Source of the DNA: Lacticaseibacillus casei DSM 20011 = JCM 1134 = ATCC 393
GTDB taxonomy: Bacteria > Bacillota > Bacilli > Lactobacillales > Lactobacillaceae
Direction: 5' to 3'
DNA: 64,000 nt
NCBI RefSeq assembly: GCF_000829055.1
Contig: NZ_AP012544.1
Location: 2,108,001 to 2,172,000, forward strand
The translations under genes and the position numbers were made by a program. A model generated the notes under the pieces. The model saw only the letters and a list, made by a program, of their open reading frames with translations, made no database searches and was not told the origin of the DNA. This document shows positions 18,349-27,533 of the stretch, piece by piece; position 1 is the stretch's first letter, and the number at the start of each line of letters is the position of its first letter.

Positions 18349-18560
18349 ATTAACATGTCTATTATATTCTCATGTTTCTTAGCAGAATGCAATACTTTTG
18401 TTTAACTTTTCCGAACTTTTTTCAGTGTTTCCTTAGACAAGCTCCCTGCTGTGTTAAATCAGGCCTCGTTAAGCTGTTAACTCATCGCCGACAAACCTGC
18501 AAGATCAACCGACATCTTGGGTCATTTTCCTCTATAATGAATGTGAAAGGTTGTGAACCT

Positions 18561-19118
18561 ATGGACACGCCATATCCTAATATGCAAGATAATCCCAACA
18601 TGCCATTCGAATCAGGTGACGATCAACCAGTGTGGCAGGCGCTCGTTAAGAAAATGCCGCCAGTAACGGATCTGCGTGTGCTTGTGATTCATTGTGGTGA
18701 CGGCTGGTTTTGCCGCTATGCCTTGAACCATGGTGCGGCTGCCGTACTGGGCATTGATACCGATACCGCTGCCATCCAAAGTGCCCGTGCAGTGGCCAGT
18801 TCCGATCGGCTGCGCTATCGCATCATGCCTGATCATTGGTTAAAACTGCTGACCGGCCCTTACGATCTGATTGTCGGCGCGTTTAACCAATCCCCTGCCG
18901 AGTTGCGCACTATCACCCATGTACTTAGTCAATTACTTAGCGCTAAAGGGCAGCTCATTGCAGCGGTGGCGCCGCCTAAACAGCCAACTGGCGACCAGCT
19001 TGCCGTTGATGAACTGATTAGTTCCCAGCTGGTGATTAATCGCTGGTTTCAGGTCACCGATAAACGGTTAACCCAGACTGCGCAACTTTATTTACTGCTT
19101 AGTTCCCGCGTACGGTGA
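18561..19118 (+). CDS. SAM-dependent methyltransferase-like protein
   Basis: 185 residues from ATG, preceded by AAAGG and by a TATAAT at 18533-18538; the frame opens farther upstream without a site. A Rossmann methyltransferase core is suggested by LRVLVIHCGDGWFCRYAL (nucleotide-binding loop HCGDG at 44-48), the acidic VLGIDTDTAA that follows it, and YDLIVGAF. The C-terminal part is short and lacks a recognisable target-specific motif, so the substrate is unknown. Two family A repeats follow. Confidence 0.7.
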   Translation: MDTPYPNMQDNPNMPFESGDDQPVWQALVKKMPPVTDLRVLVIHCGDGWFCRYALNHGAAAVLGIDTDTAAIQSARAVASSDRLRYRIMPDHWLKLLTGPYDLIVGAFNQSPAELRTITHVLSQLLSAKGQLIAAVAPPKQPTGDQLAVDELISSQLVINRWFQVTDKRLTQTAQLYLLLSSRVR

Positions 19119-19180
19119 CTCTTCGCAAAAACGTGACAGAGAATACCTTCACTGACCCAGATAGTCCATGAACGACCATA

Positions 19181-19297
19181 AACGCGTTCTCCGGCGCAGA
19201 AGCTTGCATGTAAGGACCTTGGTCGCAATGGCCTAAGCCCAGGCCATCACGCCAAGGCCGCTTACACTCCAGCTTCTAACCGCGCCAGTTCACGCTC
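19181..19297 (+). repeat. Family A foldback repeat, copy A3
   Basis: Near-consensus copy from AACGCGTTCTCCGGCGCAG to CGCCAGTTCACGCTC. Its arms ACCTTGG/CCAAGG and ATGGCC/GGCCAT pair around a short loop. It lies in tandem with A4, eight bases apart. Confidence 0.9.
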
Positions 19298-19304
19298 TGG
19301 CTTA

Positions 19305-19422
19305 AACGCGTTCTCCGGCGCAGAAGTCTGCGTATAAGGACCTTGGTCGCGATGGCCTAAACCCGGGCCATCACGCCCAAGGCCACTTATACTCCGACTT
19401 CTAACCGCGCCAGTTCACGCTC
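19305..19422 (+). repeat. Family A foldback repeat, copy A4
   Basis: Second member of the tandem pair, same orientation as A3 and nearly identical to it. The pair fills most of the 387-bp gap between the methyltransferase gene and the RlpA-like gene. Confidence 0.9.
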
Positions 19423-19425
19423 TGC

Positions 19426-19480
19426 AAAAAAACGCACTCGTTGCTTCCCTGTATTGGGAAACTGCGAGTGCGTTTATTTT
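19426..19480 (-). terminator. Terminator of RlpA-like gene
   Basis: AAACGCACTCG and CGAGTGCGTTT arms, extended by TTTCCC/GGGAA, are followed by T residues on the minus strand. Twenty-five bp downstream of the stop codon. Confidence 0.9.
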
Positions 19481-19505
19481 TGAATCAAGTTAATGGCAAA
19501 TCGCT

Positions 19506-20561
19506 TTAGCCAATCACTTCAACCGTTGCAGAGAGAACCCCTGCTGAAGGAATCTGGTTGTTTGGCATTGCAACGTCAAGCTGACGTGGGTTGCCTGCTG
19601 CAAATGAACCTGTGTCATTGACGGTCCGTTCTAAGACCTGACCATTTGACATGGTGATGCGTAACTTGGTGCCTTTAGGGAAGACACTTAAGTTGGCGGC
19701 AACACCACCATAACCTAAGCTGCTACCTAAAACAGACGGATCATAGAAACTGATCTTGAAGGTGCCTTGGTTGCTAGTTGCTTGTTGTTGGGTTGCCTGT
19801 TGAGGTTGAGCTGTCTGAACCGCTGTCTGCGTTGTCTGAACGGTTGCCTGGCTGGCAGGTTGTTGTGCCTGCTGTTGTTGAGCGGCAGCCTTAGATGCAG
19901 CAGCTTGTTGTTGCTGGAGCGCAGCTTGCGAAGCAGCAGCTGCTTGTTGTGCTTGCTGTTGGGCAGCGGCCGATTGCTGAGCCTGTTGCTGAGCAGCGGC
20001 TTGCGAAGCGGCAGCAGCTTGCTGATCCTGTTGTTGTGCCTGTTGCTGGGCAGCTGCCTGAGCTGCACTTGATGCGGCCGCACTTGATGCTGCAGCATCT
20101 TGAGCAGCAGCACTCGATGACGCCTGAGCATTGTTAGAAGTTGACTGAGCTACCTGTTCTGCAGGTGAAGTTGTCTGCGTCGGTGCGGCACTTGCATCAG
20201 CCTGCTGGGTTAATGGTGCCAGTTGCTGCAAAGTATTGATGCTCAAGTAGCGTTCTGGAACCCAACCGTGATCGGCAGTTTCATACCAAATTTCCGAATA
20301 AACTTTTTTACTGTTAACAAATTGAAGATGTTCGCCAGTTGTAACGTAACGTTTTGCTTGTTGTCCCACTGTCGGTGAGGTCCAAACGGTTGTTGCGCCG
20401 CCATTATAGGTAACATTGGCTTCGGTTTTATCACTAGCTGGTGCACTGACGGTTGTCGAATCAGTATCTTTCGTTGCTGCGCTAACGTGACTAGGTTTGG
20501 ACAAAGCAACGGCGGATAATGCAACGGCTGAGAATAATACTGTACTTAAGAGCTTTTTCAT
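19506..20561 (-). CDS. Secreted protein with SH3-like and RlpA-type double-psi barrel domains
   Basis: 351 residues from the ATG after AGGAGG. A Sec signal peptide (MKKLLSTVLFSAVALSAVAL, cleavage likely after VSA near residue 28) is followed by an SH3-like module (~50-105, WYETADHGWVPERYL). A long Ala/Gln/Ser low-complexity linker (~115-255) leads to a C-terminal DPBB/3D-type domain (SFYDPSVLG, VNDTGSFAAG). The protein should act outside the cell at the wall. RlpA-type domains can be lytic transglycosylases, but activity here is unproven. The linker coding DNA is a GCTGCT/CAGCAA-like repeat tract. Confidence 0.82.
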   Translation of the reverse strand: MKKLLSTVLFSAVALSAVALSKPSHVSAATKDTDSTTVSAPASDKTEANVTYNGGATTVWTSPTVGQQAKRYVTTGEHLQFVNSKKVYSEIWYETADHGWVPERYLSINTLQQLAPLTQQADASAAPTQTTSPAEQVAQSTSNNAQASSSAAAQDAAASSAAASSAAQAAAQQQAQQQDQQAAAASQAAAQQQAQQSAAAQQQAQQAAAASQAALQQQQAAASKAAAQQQQAQQPASQATVQTTQTAVQTAQPQQATQQQATSNQGTFKISFYDPSVLGSSLGYGGVAANLSVFPKGTKLRITMSNGQVLERTVNDTGSFAAGNPRQLDVAMPNNQIPSAGVLSATVEVIG

Positions 20562-20679
20562 GTTCGTAGTTCCTCCTGATTTCATGTGGTGACTTAACTA
20601 ACTGTGGCTTAGTATAGTCAGTCAGTATTACGAACATGTATTCGCGGTGTTGCGGTTACGTTAAGTTCTATGACAAAAG

Positions 20680-20695
20680 ATTACATTAGGTTACA
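20680..20695 (-). promoter_or_regulatory. WalR-like direct repeat upstream of RlpA-like gene
   Basis: On the minus strand TGTAAC and TGTAAT are separated by 4 bp, about 120 bp upstream of the start. The WalR consensus is two TGTWAH hexamers 5 bp apart, so the spacing is one short. It is suggestive only because the downstream gene encodes a wall-associated protein. Confidence 0.25.
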
Positions 20696-20706
20696 TCCTT
20701 AACATT

Positions 20707-20740
20707 AAAAACCGCAACCCCCTGCTGTAGCGCGGTTTTT
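20707..20740. terminator. Terminator of glutamine amidotransferase gene
   Basis: AAAAACCGC pairs with GCGGTTTTT around a 14-nt loop; a T tract lies on both strands. It lies 85 bp after the minus-strand stop codon. Confidence 0.8.
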
Positions 20741-20824
20741 CTTTCAGCGTAACTTCAAAAAATCTTTGCGAATAACCTTGATTTTTCGCGTCAATCGTCA
20801 ATAAAAAGTTGTTTTTACGCATTT

Positions 20825-21445
20825 TTAGCCAAAAAGTTGCTCAAGTAGCCCACTAAGAACCTTGTGTCCGGGTGCCAAAATGGCTTCATTAACCGGGCCT
20901 TGCGGTTTACCGGCAGCGGTCCCCATCGCTGTAATCATGGTCGGCGTCACTTCCAGATGAAACTGCAACCCGACGATCCGATCGTGATACTTAAACCCTT
21001 GAAGTGCCTGGTCATTTTCGTATAACACTTGGCTGCCCGGCAATCGGCTCATCGCTTCCCCATGCCAATGGAAAACGTTAAGCAGCGTCCCATCACTGGT
21101 CCTGACCGTGCCGATTCCTTCTTCCGGTTTTTCCATCGGGTAGACGTTGGCACCAAAAGCCTTGGTGATCTGCTGAGCTCCCAAGCATATGCCAAGGACC
21201 GGTCGATTCAGTTTATTCAAACTGCGAATCAAGATCCGTTCAGCTGCTAGCCAAGCGAGATCGTCATTGACGCTCATGGGGCCGCCAAGCACAATCAAGC
21301 CATCAATGTCTGCCGGATTCAGTTGCGCAATCGGATCGCCTTGATCAGGCCGGTAAGTGACAGTTTCGATTGAATGCTTATCGACCCAGTCTTGAATGAC
21401 CCCTAAGCCTTCAGCATCTGCGTGTTGCATGACTGTGAGTTTCAT
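20825..21445 (-). CDS. Class I glutamine amidotransferase-like protein
   Basis: 206 residues with the GATase triad: Cys87 in GICLGAQ, His163 and Glu165 in QFHLEVT. It begins MKLTVMQHADAEGLG, like the stand-alone GuaA-type amidotransferases annotated as GMP synthase domains, but has no synthetase partner here. It probably hydrolyses glutamine or a gamma-glutamyl compound in the cytoplasm. It follows the PARG-like gene by about 20 bp, so the two are likely cotranscribed. The true substrate is unknown. Confidence 0.85.
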   Translation of the reverse strand: MKLTVMQHADAEGLGVIQDWVDKHSIETVTYRPDQGDPIAQLNPADIDGLIVLGGPMSVNDDLAWLAAERILIRSLNKLNRPVLGICLGAQQITKAFGANVYPMEKPEEGIGTVRTSDGTLLNVFHWHGEAMSRLPGSQVLYENDQALQGFKYHDRIVGLQFHLEVTPTMITAMGTAAGKPQGPVNEAILAPGHKVLSGLLEQLFG

Positions 21446-21465
21446 CGGTTAATTCCTTTCTTCCT

Positions 21466-22212
21466 TTATTCGTCTTCACCTTTTAAAGCGGCCGCAAATG
21501 ACTTAATCGTTCTCATTTGCGGATCGTAAATTGCAAAATAGACGCGTTTGAATGCGCCAGCAAACTCCGGTAACAGCAATGCCTTCCGAAAAACGCCAGC
21601 AACCGGCTTAACTGGGTTACCAAAAACGCCGGTACCGAATGCTCCCAGAATTAACTGGTCAACGTCATGCGCCTTAAACGCCCGCAGCGTCTGCAAAACC
21701 TTAAATGCAATATCTTTCATGGCTGTCGCATCATCTAATTGCGGATCGACGCGACGATCAGGCGCGGCAACGGTGACGACATCGACATATTTTTTTGGCA
21801 AACGGCGTCCCTGATCGTCAAAAACCTGCCGCACATGTTCTGCATAAATAAGTTTCGAGCTAAACAGGCCGCGATTAGGCTGCTTGCAGTTCTGATCATA
21901 ATAATCCGCCATATGCTGTTCCAGCGCCGGCACCAAAAATGTTCCCTTCGCAATCGCTTCTTCCTGCGCCCGCGCGCCAAACGCCACACCACCGCCTGGA
22001 TGAACCGGACTGGCAAAGTTCATCACGCCGACTTTGCCAGTCAACTCACTCATTAGTTGAAAAACATCCACGTTGCGAATCGCAATCTGCGGCATTTCCG
22101 TCCCTGTTGCCGGTGTCCGTGGCAGCGGTTTGCTAATCAGCTGGGTTTTGGGCATTTCTGGTTCGGCTTTAAAAACCTTCATCGTCTCCCAATACATTTT
22201 GACTTGTTCCAT
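21466..22212 (-). CDS. Microbial poly(ADP-ribose) glycohydrolase-like protein (TIGR02452/DUF2263)
   Basis: 248 residues from the ATG after a GGGGAG site. It carries the PARG signature: GGG at 73-75 and QEE at 83-85 in HPGGGVAFGARAQEEAI, the macrodomain-derived catalytic loop whose second Glu cleaves ADP-ribose bonds. VMNFASPV before it and ILGAFGTGVFGNP after it are also typical. It should remove ADP-ribose from a protein or nucleic acid target in the cytoplasm. No ADP-ribosyltransferase or NAD-consuming partner is seen nearby. It is paired with a glutamine amidotransferase gene. Confidence 0.85.
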   Translation of the reverse strand: MEQVKMYWETMKVFKAEPEMPKTQLISKPLPRTPATGTEMPQIAIRNVDVFQLMSELTGKVGVMNFASPVHPGGGVAFGARAQEEAIAKGTFLVPALEQHMADYYDQNCKQPNRGLFSSKLIYAEHVRQVFDDQGRRLPKKYVDVVTVAAPDRRVDPQLDDATAMKDIAFKVLQTLRAFKAHDVDQLILGAFGTGVFGNPVKPVAGVFRKALLLPEFAGAFKRVYFAIYDPQMRTIKSFAAALKGEDE

Positions 22213-22354
22213 TTCGGCTTCTCCCCTCGAATCGCATACTCGTTGATACCAGCATAACGCATAATATAGAAGCAATCGATGAATTATCGTTCATTTGGCT
22301 CATTCAATGTTAAAATTAAGTTTGTAAAGCTACATGAAATGAGGAATGGAATAC

Positions 22355-23743
22355 ATGGAAAGTGGCCAAATCGTCCCCAATTTATTGGTGATGCTTGTCA
22401 CCTTTTTCTTCGCAGCGTTTTTTGTTGCCTGTGAATTTGCACTGGTTCAAAGTCGTCCAAGTGCCTTGGAGGAAATGATCGACAAAGGCACTGGGCGCAA
22501 AGCGAAAATTGAGCGCGCCTTGCGCATGGTTCACAACTTAAATGAGTATCTGTCAACGACCCAGGTTGGTGTTTCACTGGCCGGCATCATTTTAGGGTGG
22601 ATCGGGGAAACCACCGTTGAATTCTTGCTGGTTGATCTGTTTGGCCTGACCCACTTAAGTTTGCCAAATGGCAGCCTGCATGCGGTCGGCGCTATTTTGG
22701 GGGTTATTATTTTAACCTACCTGGAAGTGGTGCTCACCGAAATTGTTCCGAAAAACATTTCTATTGATTATCCAATTAAAACGTTAATGTTGGTTGTGAC
22801 GCCGCTACATTACTTCCATATCTTGTTCTTCCCATTTGTCTGGTTGCTGAACGTCAGCGCCACCGGCATTGTCAAAATGATGGGCATGAAGCCAGCCGAT
22901 GAAGGTAACGAGGCCTTCTCCCAAGCCGAAATTTTGAACCTTAGTAAGAATGCTGTTACTTCCGGCGACATGGAACAAAATGATGTCATTTATATGCAGC
23001 GGGCATTTGAGCTCAATGACAAAACGGCCAAAGACATCATGGTTGATCGTACCAGCCTGTTTGTGATCGATATTAATACCACCGTTAAGGAAGCCTTGCG
23101 CGACTATCTAACTCAAGGCTATAGCCGGTTCCCGGTTGTGGCAAACGGTGACAAAGATAAGATTCTGGGGTATGTCTACATCTATGATCTCGTCAAGCAA
23201 GGGCAAGTCGATCCATCCGTGAAAGTCTCCAAGCTGCTGCGTTCGATTATCAATGTGCCTGAAGTTACCCCGATTCACAATATTTTGACGCAAATGATCA
23301 AGAAACAAACGCCAATTGTTGTGGTCGTCGATGAATACGGTGGCACTAGCGGCATCGTCACTGATAAAGATATTTATGAAGAGCTGTTTGGTACGGTTAA
23401 AGATGAAATCGACGATGTCTCCGACGAGTACATTCGGAAAACCGACGATCCCAAAGTCTTTCGAGTCAGCGGCAAGACGACACTCTGGGACTTTGAACGT
23501 TTCTTCCACACTAATATCAAAGCGTTCACGGATTCCGAGATCATCACCATTGCCGGCTTTATCATGGAAACGCATCCCGATCTGAAGTTGCATGACAAAG
23601 TCAAAATCGATCACTTCAACTTCACCGTCGCTGATTTTTCCCGCGGCTTCGCCAACTGGTTTGACGTCACCCAGGATCCAAAGCCGGTCAAGCAAACCGT
23701 TGCTGAGGAAGTTAAAGAGGCAAAAGATAAGAAGCAGGAATAG
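22355..23743 (+). CDS. CNNM/HlyC-CorC family membrane protein
   Basis: 462 residues from the ATG 9 nt after GAGGA. An N-terminal DUF21/CNNM domain with four helices (VTFFFAAFFVACEFALVQSR, then LAGIILGWIGE) is followed by a CBS pair (~215-340, including VVVVDEYGGTSGIVT) and a C-terminal CorC_HlyC domain. Family members are implicated in magnesium or divalent cation transport at the cytoplasmic membrane; the name hemolysin is historical. It is monocistronic, followed by repeat B1 and a strong terminator. Confidence 0.9.
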   Translation: MESGQIVPNLLVMLVTFFFAAFFVACEFALVQSRPSALEEMIDKGTGRKAKIERALRMVHNLNEYLSTTQVGVSLAGIILGWIGETTVEFLLVDLFGLTHLSLPNGSLHAVGAILGVIILTYLEVVLTEIVPKNISIDYPIKTLMLVVTPLHYFHILFFPFVWLLNVSATGIVKMMGMKPADEGNEAFSQAEILNLSKNAVTSGDMEQNDVIYMQRAFELNDKTAKDIMVDRTSLFVIDINTTVKEALRDYLTQGYSRFPVVANGDKDKILGYVYIYDLVKQGQVDPSVKVSKLLRSIINVPEVTPIHNILTQMIKKQTPIVVVVDEYGGTSGIVTDKDIYEELFGTVKDEIDDVSDEYIRKTDDPKVFRVSGKTTLWDFERFFHTNIKAFTDSEIITIAGFIMETHPDLKLHDKVKIDHFNFTVADFSRGFANWFDVTQDPKPVKQTVAEEVKEAKDKKQE

Positions 23744-23783
23744 TTGGCAGCGTTAAAGTCTTGCGGCTGAAAATTTTTTTGCC

Positions 23784-23952
23784 GTGCCAAACTCCGCAAT
23801 CTCCGGCCAGCTGGTGCTGGAACGCTGTGGGCACGACTTCGAGCCCGCAAAGTACGCGGTCTCGAAGCTCGGCCTCATTGTAGGCGGTAAACCGCCAACA
23901 ATGATTTCACAGCTGAGCCCCATCTGGCCTACGATTGCTCCGCTTTGGCACT
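23784..23952 (+). repeat. Family B repeat with terminal inverted repeats, copy B1
   Basis: Runs from GTGCCAAACTCCGCAATC to its inverted end GCTCCGCTTTGGCAC. Imperfect ~30-bp terminal arms (GTGCCAAA, GCAAT, GGCCAG) enclose internal hairpins, including CTTCGAG/CTCGAAG and GGCGG/CCGCC. No ORF is present. It follows the CNNM gene by 40 bp. Confidence 0.85.
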
Positions 23953-23990
23953 CATATCATAAATAACCCAACTGAATCACCCATGGAAAC

Positions 23991-24038
23991 AAAAGGTGAC
24001 CATACTCAACCATTATCGCAGAGTATGGTCACCTTTTT
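23991..24038. terminator. Bidirectional terminator
   Basis: AAAAGGTGACCATACTC pairs perfectly with GAGTATGGTCACCTTTT, 17 bp, between the convergent CNNM and hydrolase genes. Confidence 0.93.
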
Positions 24039-24129
24039 ATTGTAACTATGAATTATGACTCAGCAACATTTTGTAGCTCTGCTAAATCGCCGCAAAACCA
24101 TTTTCCAAACTCACACTTCACGGCCAACC

Positions 24130-24927
24130 CTATTTTCCCCAGATAAACTGCAACATCGCGCGGTCGACCGTCACATTGTGTTCATGGAGCTGGCTGTGTT
24201 GGGCATGGGGGCCAGTGACTTCAAGTGTCTGATACTTGGTGAGGCCACGAAGCAGATAGCCTAAGCTCAAGGCAGAGTTGACGCTCACAACAGTATCGGT
24301 ATCCGTACCGTCTTGAACATTGCCGTAAATATTCAACACCGACTTAGCGCGAAAATGTGTACGATTCTTCAATAGCCGCGCATACTCCGGGCGAATCAGG
24401 TTCGGCCGCCCATCTGCTGCAAGCTGTAACTGATGTGGCTGGTCATTCCAGCCGAGCAAGCCGTCGTACGGGCCGGCGATCGCAACGACTTTTTCCAATT
24501 CAATCGGTGTTTGCGCCATCGCCGCCGCAATGACGGCATAGGCACCCATACTATGACCCACGGCGTTTAACTTCACCACGCCATAGCGCTCATGCAGCAT
24601 CGTAAAAATTTTAGCCAGCCACTGACTATCTACTTCCTCGCCAGCAGTGTTGTTTTGAAAAATCACTTGAATAATCGGCGCAGCAGTGGTGTGTAACGTA
24701 CCACGAACATCTAACTGACCCGTTGGACTTACCGTAATCACCATACTGCGTTTAGCTACCCCCGCAGCTTCGGCGCCTTCAATCAGCTGATCGGTTGAAA
24801 AAGCCGTACCCCGATAACCATGAACGAAAATGGTCGGTGTCGTGTCCGCTTCCACCAATTGCGTGCCTGGCGCCAGCCCAACGAGTAAAATCACCACGAC
24901 CAGCAATAACCGTTTAATTAAACGCAT
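24130..24927 (-). CDS. Secreted or membrane-anchored alpha/beta hydrolase, DUF915 type
   Basis: 265 residues from ATG after GGGGG; the frame is open upstream inside the previous gene. An N-terminal hydrophobic segment (LIKRLLLVVVILLVGLAPG) is a signal peptide or anchor. The hydrolase fold shows PTIFVHGYRGT, the nucleophile elbow GHSMG near residue 126 and a C-terminal HAQHSQLHEH region with the catalytic His. Family members are esterase-like enzymes outside the membrane. The start overlaps the end of the acyltransferase frame by 14 bp, so they were cotranscribed. Confidence 0.85.
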   Translation of the reverse strand: MRLIKRLLLVVVILLVGLAPGTQLVEADTTPTIFVHGYRGTAFSTDQLIEGAEAAGVAKRSMVITVSPTGQLDVRGTLHTTAAPIIQVIFQNNTAGEEVDSQWLAKIFTMLHERYGVVKLNAVGHSMGAYAVIAAAMAQTPIELEKVVAIAGPYDGLLGWNDQPHQLQLAADGRPNLIRPEYARLLKNRTHFRAKSVLNIYGNVQDGTDTDTVVSVNSALSLGYLLRGLTKYQTLEVTGPHAQHSQLHEHNVTVDRAMLQFIWGK

Positions 24928-25941
24928 ATAATCCCCCGCCTTGCCAACGTTCCCGAACGCAGCGGCCCGCATAAGCAAGGAAAAGAGGAATCGTGACACC
25001 GGCAATCACCAGCACAAGTATATTAGGATCACCGAACTTCTCCAAAACATAGCCGACCGCTTTATGACCATACATTATAGGTAGTGTACTACGGCCAATG
25101 CGATCTAACCAGTTTCCTGCAAAAGTTCCTGACACTATTTTGGCTCCAGCAAATAAACCACCGCAGATAATGACTGGCGCCCATCCCGCCAGAAGTGGAT
25201 CAGTTAAGTGATGGGATTTCATATAAAGCAAAAAGTCGATTTGGCCACGCGACTGGGCAGTAAACAGCACTGCGAAAAGGCCGACAGCGACCACCATAAA
25301 CCACGGCTTGGTGACAATTTGCCGGGCATAATGGAATAACCACCAGCCGACAAACATATACGGCAAAGCAACCAGTACTAAATCAAGGTTGCCTGGAATC
25401 GGAAATCCTAAAGCTGCCTCAGCGTTAGGATAACTGAACCCTAACCAGAAAAGTCCGGCCATTAAAACCGCCTCTTGCCAGACTTTTGGCATATAGCCAC
25501 GTAATAGACTAAACAGCAAACTACTGAAGGCATAAACTGTCATAAACCAAAAGACCGATAAATAACCATTCAGTTCGGTTCCGCCATAAACCAGTCGCCG
25601 CAAATAATCCAGGGTAAATGCAGGCGTGCGTTGCTCAACCACAAATTCAGCAAAATCAGCCCCACGCCGTATCCAAAATACTGCTTGAACATTGGCCAGA
25701 ACCGTCGCCTCAGATAATCTCTTAAAGTCGGCAACGTTGTCGGCTTGACGAAGAAACCGCCAATCATAAAGAACAATGGCATATGCCACCAATATAAGCT
25801 TTCATAAAACGTTGTATTGCGCGGATAGAAATGCCCCAACACAACTGCAATGATTCCGAGGCCTTTGGCAACATCAATCCATTCAATGCGTTGATGCGTC
25901 GATTGGACTTTCACGTTTTGAAACGCCCCTTCCGTATTCAT
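24914..25941 (-). pseudogene. Acyltransferase-3 family membrane protein, frameshifted
   Basis: Two overlapping frames together give one polytopic acyltransferase: residues MNTEGAFQNVKVQSTHQRIE to LNLWLSNARLH in frame 1, then TLDYLRRLVYGGTELNGYLS to the end in the next frame. The N-terminal IDVAKGLGIIAVVLGHFYPR and LYWWHMPLFFMIGGF are the family hallmark (catalytic His in GH). Frame 1 would stop soon after the junction. A missing T in the T-run at 25616-25618 restores the frame. The intact enzyme would O-acylate a surface glycan. A sequencing error is the main alternative to a true mutation. Confidence 0.8.
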
Positions 25942-26075
25942 TAACTTACTTTTAGGCTAACAAGTCGCAACGATGTTTTTTTGATACCTTTTTAAAGATT
26001 TTGTGAAGGCCATTCACCCAAACCTGCTGTTGACGTGCTAGACTGGATTATAACGTTTTTAGAAAGGACACGATT

Positions 26076-27533
26076 TTGTTGACACCAACTGATGTTAATG
26101 GGCATCCATATAATCGTTTGCTACTTGTCATCACCCTATTGATCGGCACGTTTACGACCTTCTTAACTCAAACCATTCTCACCACGGCTTATCCGACACT
26201 GATGGCTGATTTTCATATTAGCGCCAGCGCGGTTCAGTGGCTGACAACCGGCTTCATGTTAATTATGGGTATCATGATTCCGGTTTCCGCGTGGCTGTTG
26301 GACAAATTCAACGTCAAACACCTTTATTTGACGGCCATGACCATTTTCTTCTTAGGTTCGCTGATTTGCTGGCTTGCCGGCGATTTTCAGATGCTGCTGG
26401 CCGGCCGCCTCATCCAGGCGATTGGTGTCGGCATGTCCATGCCCACCTTTCAGACCGTGATGTTCACTATCTTCCCGCCGGAAAAACGCGGCAGCGCCAT
26501 GGGCTTAGCGGGCATCGTCATTGGCTTGGCGCCGGCAATCGGTCCGACGCTTTCCGGCTGGATTTTGCTGCATCATACCTGGCGTGCGTTATTCGCCGTC
26601 ATCATGCCAATTGCTGCCGGGGTTGTGTTACTGGCCACTTACAGCATGCGGAAAGTTTTGCCGACGTCACATCCCAAGATTGACGTGCCATCGATTATTG
26701 CTTCGACGCTTGGGTTTGGCGGCTTATTGTATGGCTTCTCAACAGTCGGCGATGCCGGCTGGACGGACACTCAGGTTCTGATCAGTCTCGCGATTGGCAT
26801 TATCTTTGTCGCCTTGTTCTGCTGGCGGCAACTGCATCTCAAAACACCGCTACTGGAATTGCGAGTCTTTAAATCCAAGACCTTCACGTTAAGTGTCATT
26901 TTGACCGCGGTCGCCTTTATGTCGATGGTCGGGGTTGAAATGGTGCTGCCGATGTATATTCAGACAATTCGTGGCGAAAGTGCCTTTCATTCCGGGATGA
27001 TTTTGTTCCCGGGGGCAATTATGATGGGGATCATGAGTCCGATCACCGGCCGGATTTTCGATCGAATTGGCGCCAAACGTTTGGCTGTCGCTGGCCTGTT
27101 TCTGCTGGTCACCGGCACCTTGCCGTTGATGACGTTAACTGAAACCACGCCGCTGATTTATATCACGACAGTTTATACCGTGCGGATGTTCGGGATCACC
27201 ATGGTCACTATGCCGGTCACGACTGCCGGGATGAACGCCTTACCGACGCATTTAATAAACCACGGAACGGCCGTGAACAACACGATTCGGCAAGTGGCGG
27301 CATCAATTGGGACCGCGATCCTGGTCTCTGTTTTGTCGGTCGTCACCAAGGGCGCAACGCCGGCAGCTAGCGGCAAGGCCCTTGATCCAATTGATTACGC
27401 CAACGCGCTACATCAGGCCACCTTGGCTGGCTATCGGGCGGCTTTTGCCGTTTCGTTGGTCATGGCAGCGCTAGGCTTAATACTGAGCTTCTTCTTGAAA
27501 AATGACGCCATGGATCGGAGGGACGCCTCATGA
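26076..27533 (+). CDS. MFS multidrug exporter, DHA2 (EmrB/QacA) family, 14 helices
   Basis: 485 residues from a TTG start 7 nt after AAAGGA. About 14 helices are visible. Motif A-like LLDKFNVKHLY, motif C-like GLAPAIGPTLSGW and the N-terminal TILTTAYPTLMADFHIS are characteristic of DHA2 drug:H+ antiporters. It should export hydrophobic compounds from the membrane. The stop codon overlaps the start of the DUF4811 gene (ATGA), so the two are translationally coupled; this pairing is common in lactobacilli. Substrate unknown. Confidence 0.92.
   Translation: MLTPTDVNGHPYNRLLLVITLLIGTFTTFLTQTILTTAYPTLMADFHISASAVQWLTTGFMLIMGIMIPVSAWLLDKFNVKHLYLTAMTIFFLGSLICWLAGDFQMLLAGRLIQAIGVGMSMPTFQTVMFTIFPPEKRGSAMGLAGIVIGLAPAIGPTLSGWILLHHTWRALFAVIMPIAAGVVLLATYSMRKVLPTSHPKIDVPSIIASTLGFGGLLYGFSTVGDAGWTDTQVLISLAIGIIFVALFCWRQLHLKTPLLELRVFKSKTFTLSVILTAVAFMSMVGVEMVLPMYIQTIRGESAFHSGMILFPGAIMMGIMSPITGRIFDRIGAKRLAVAGLFLLVTGTLPLMTLTETTPLIYITTVYTVRMFGITMVTMPVTTAGMNALPTHLINHGTAVNNTIRQVAASIGTAILVSVLSVVTKGATPAASGKALDPIDYANALHQATLAGYRAAFAVSLVMAALGLILSFFLKNDAMDRRDAS

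Noticed and set aside
19181-19422. Tandem repeats as a CRISPR array
   Set aside because: The units are long, few and without regular unique spacers; no cas genes are present.
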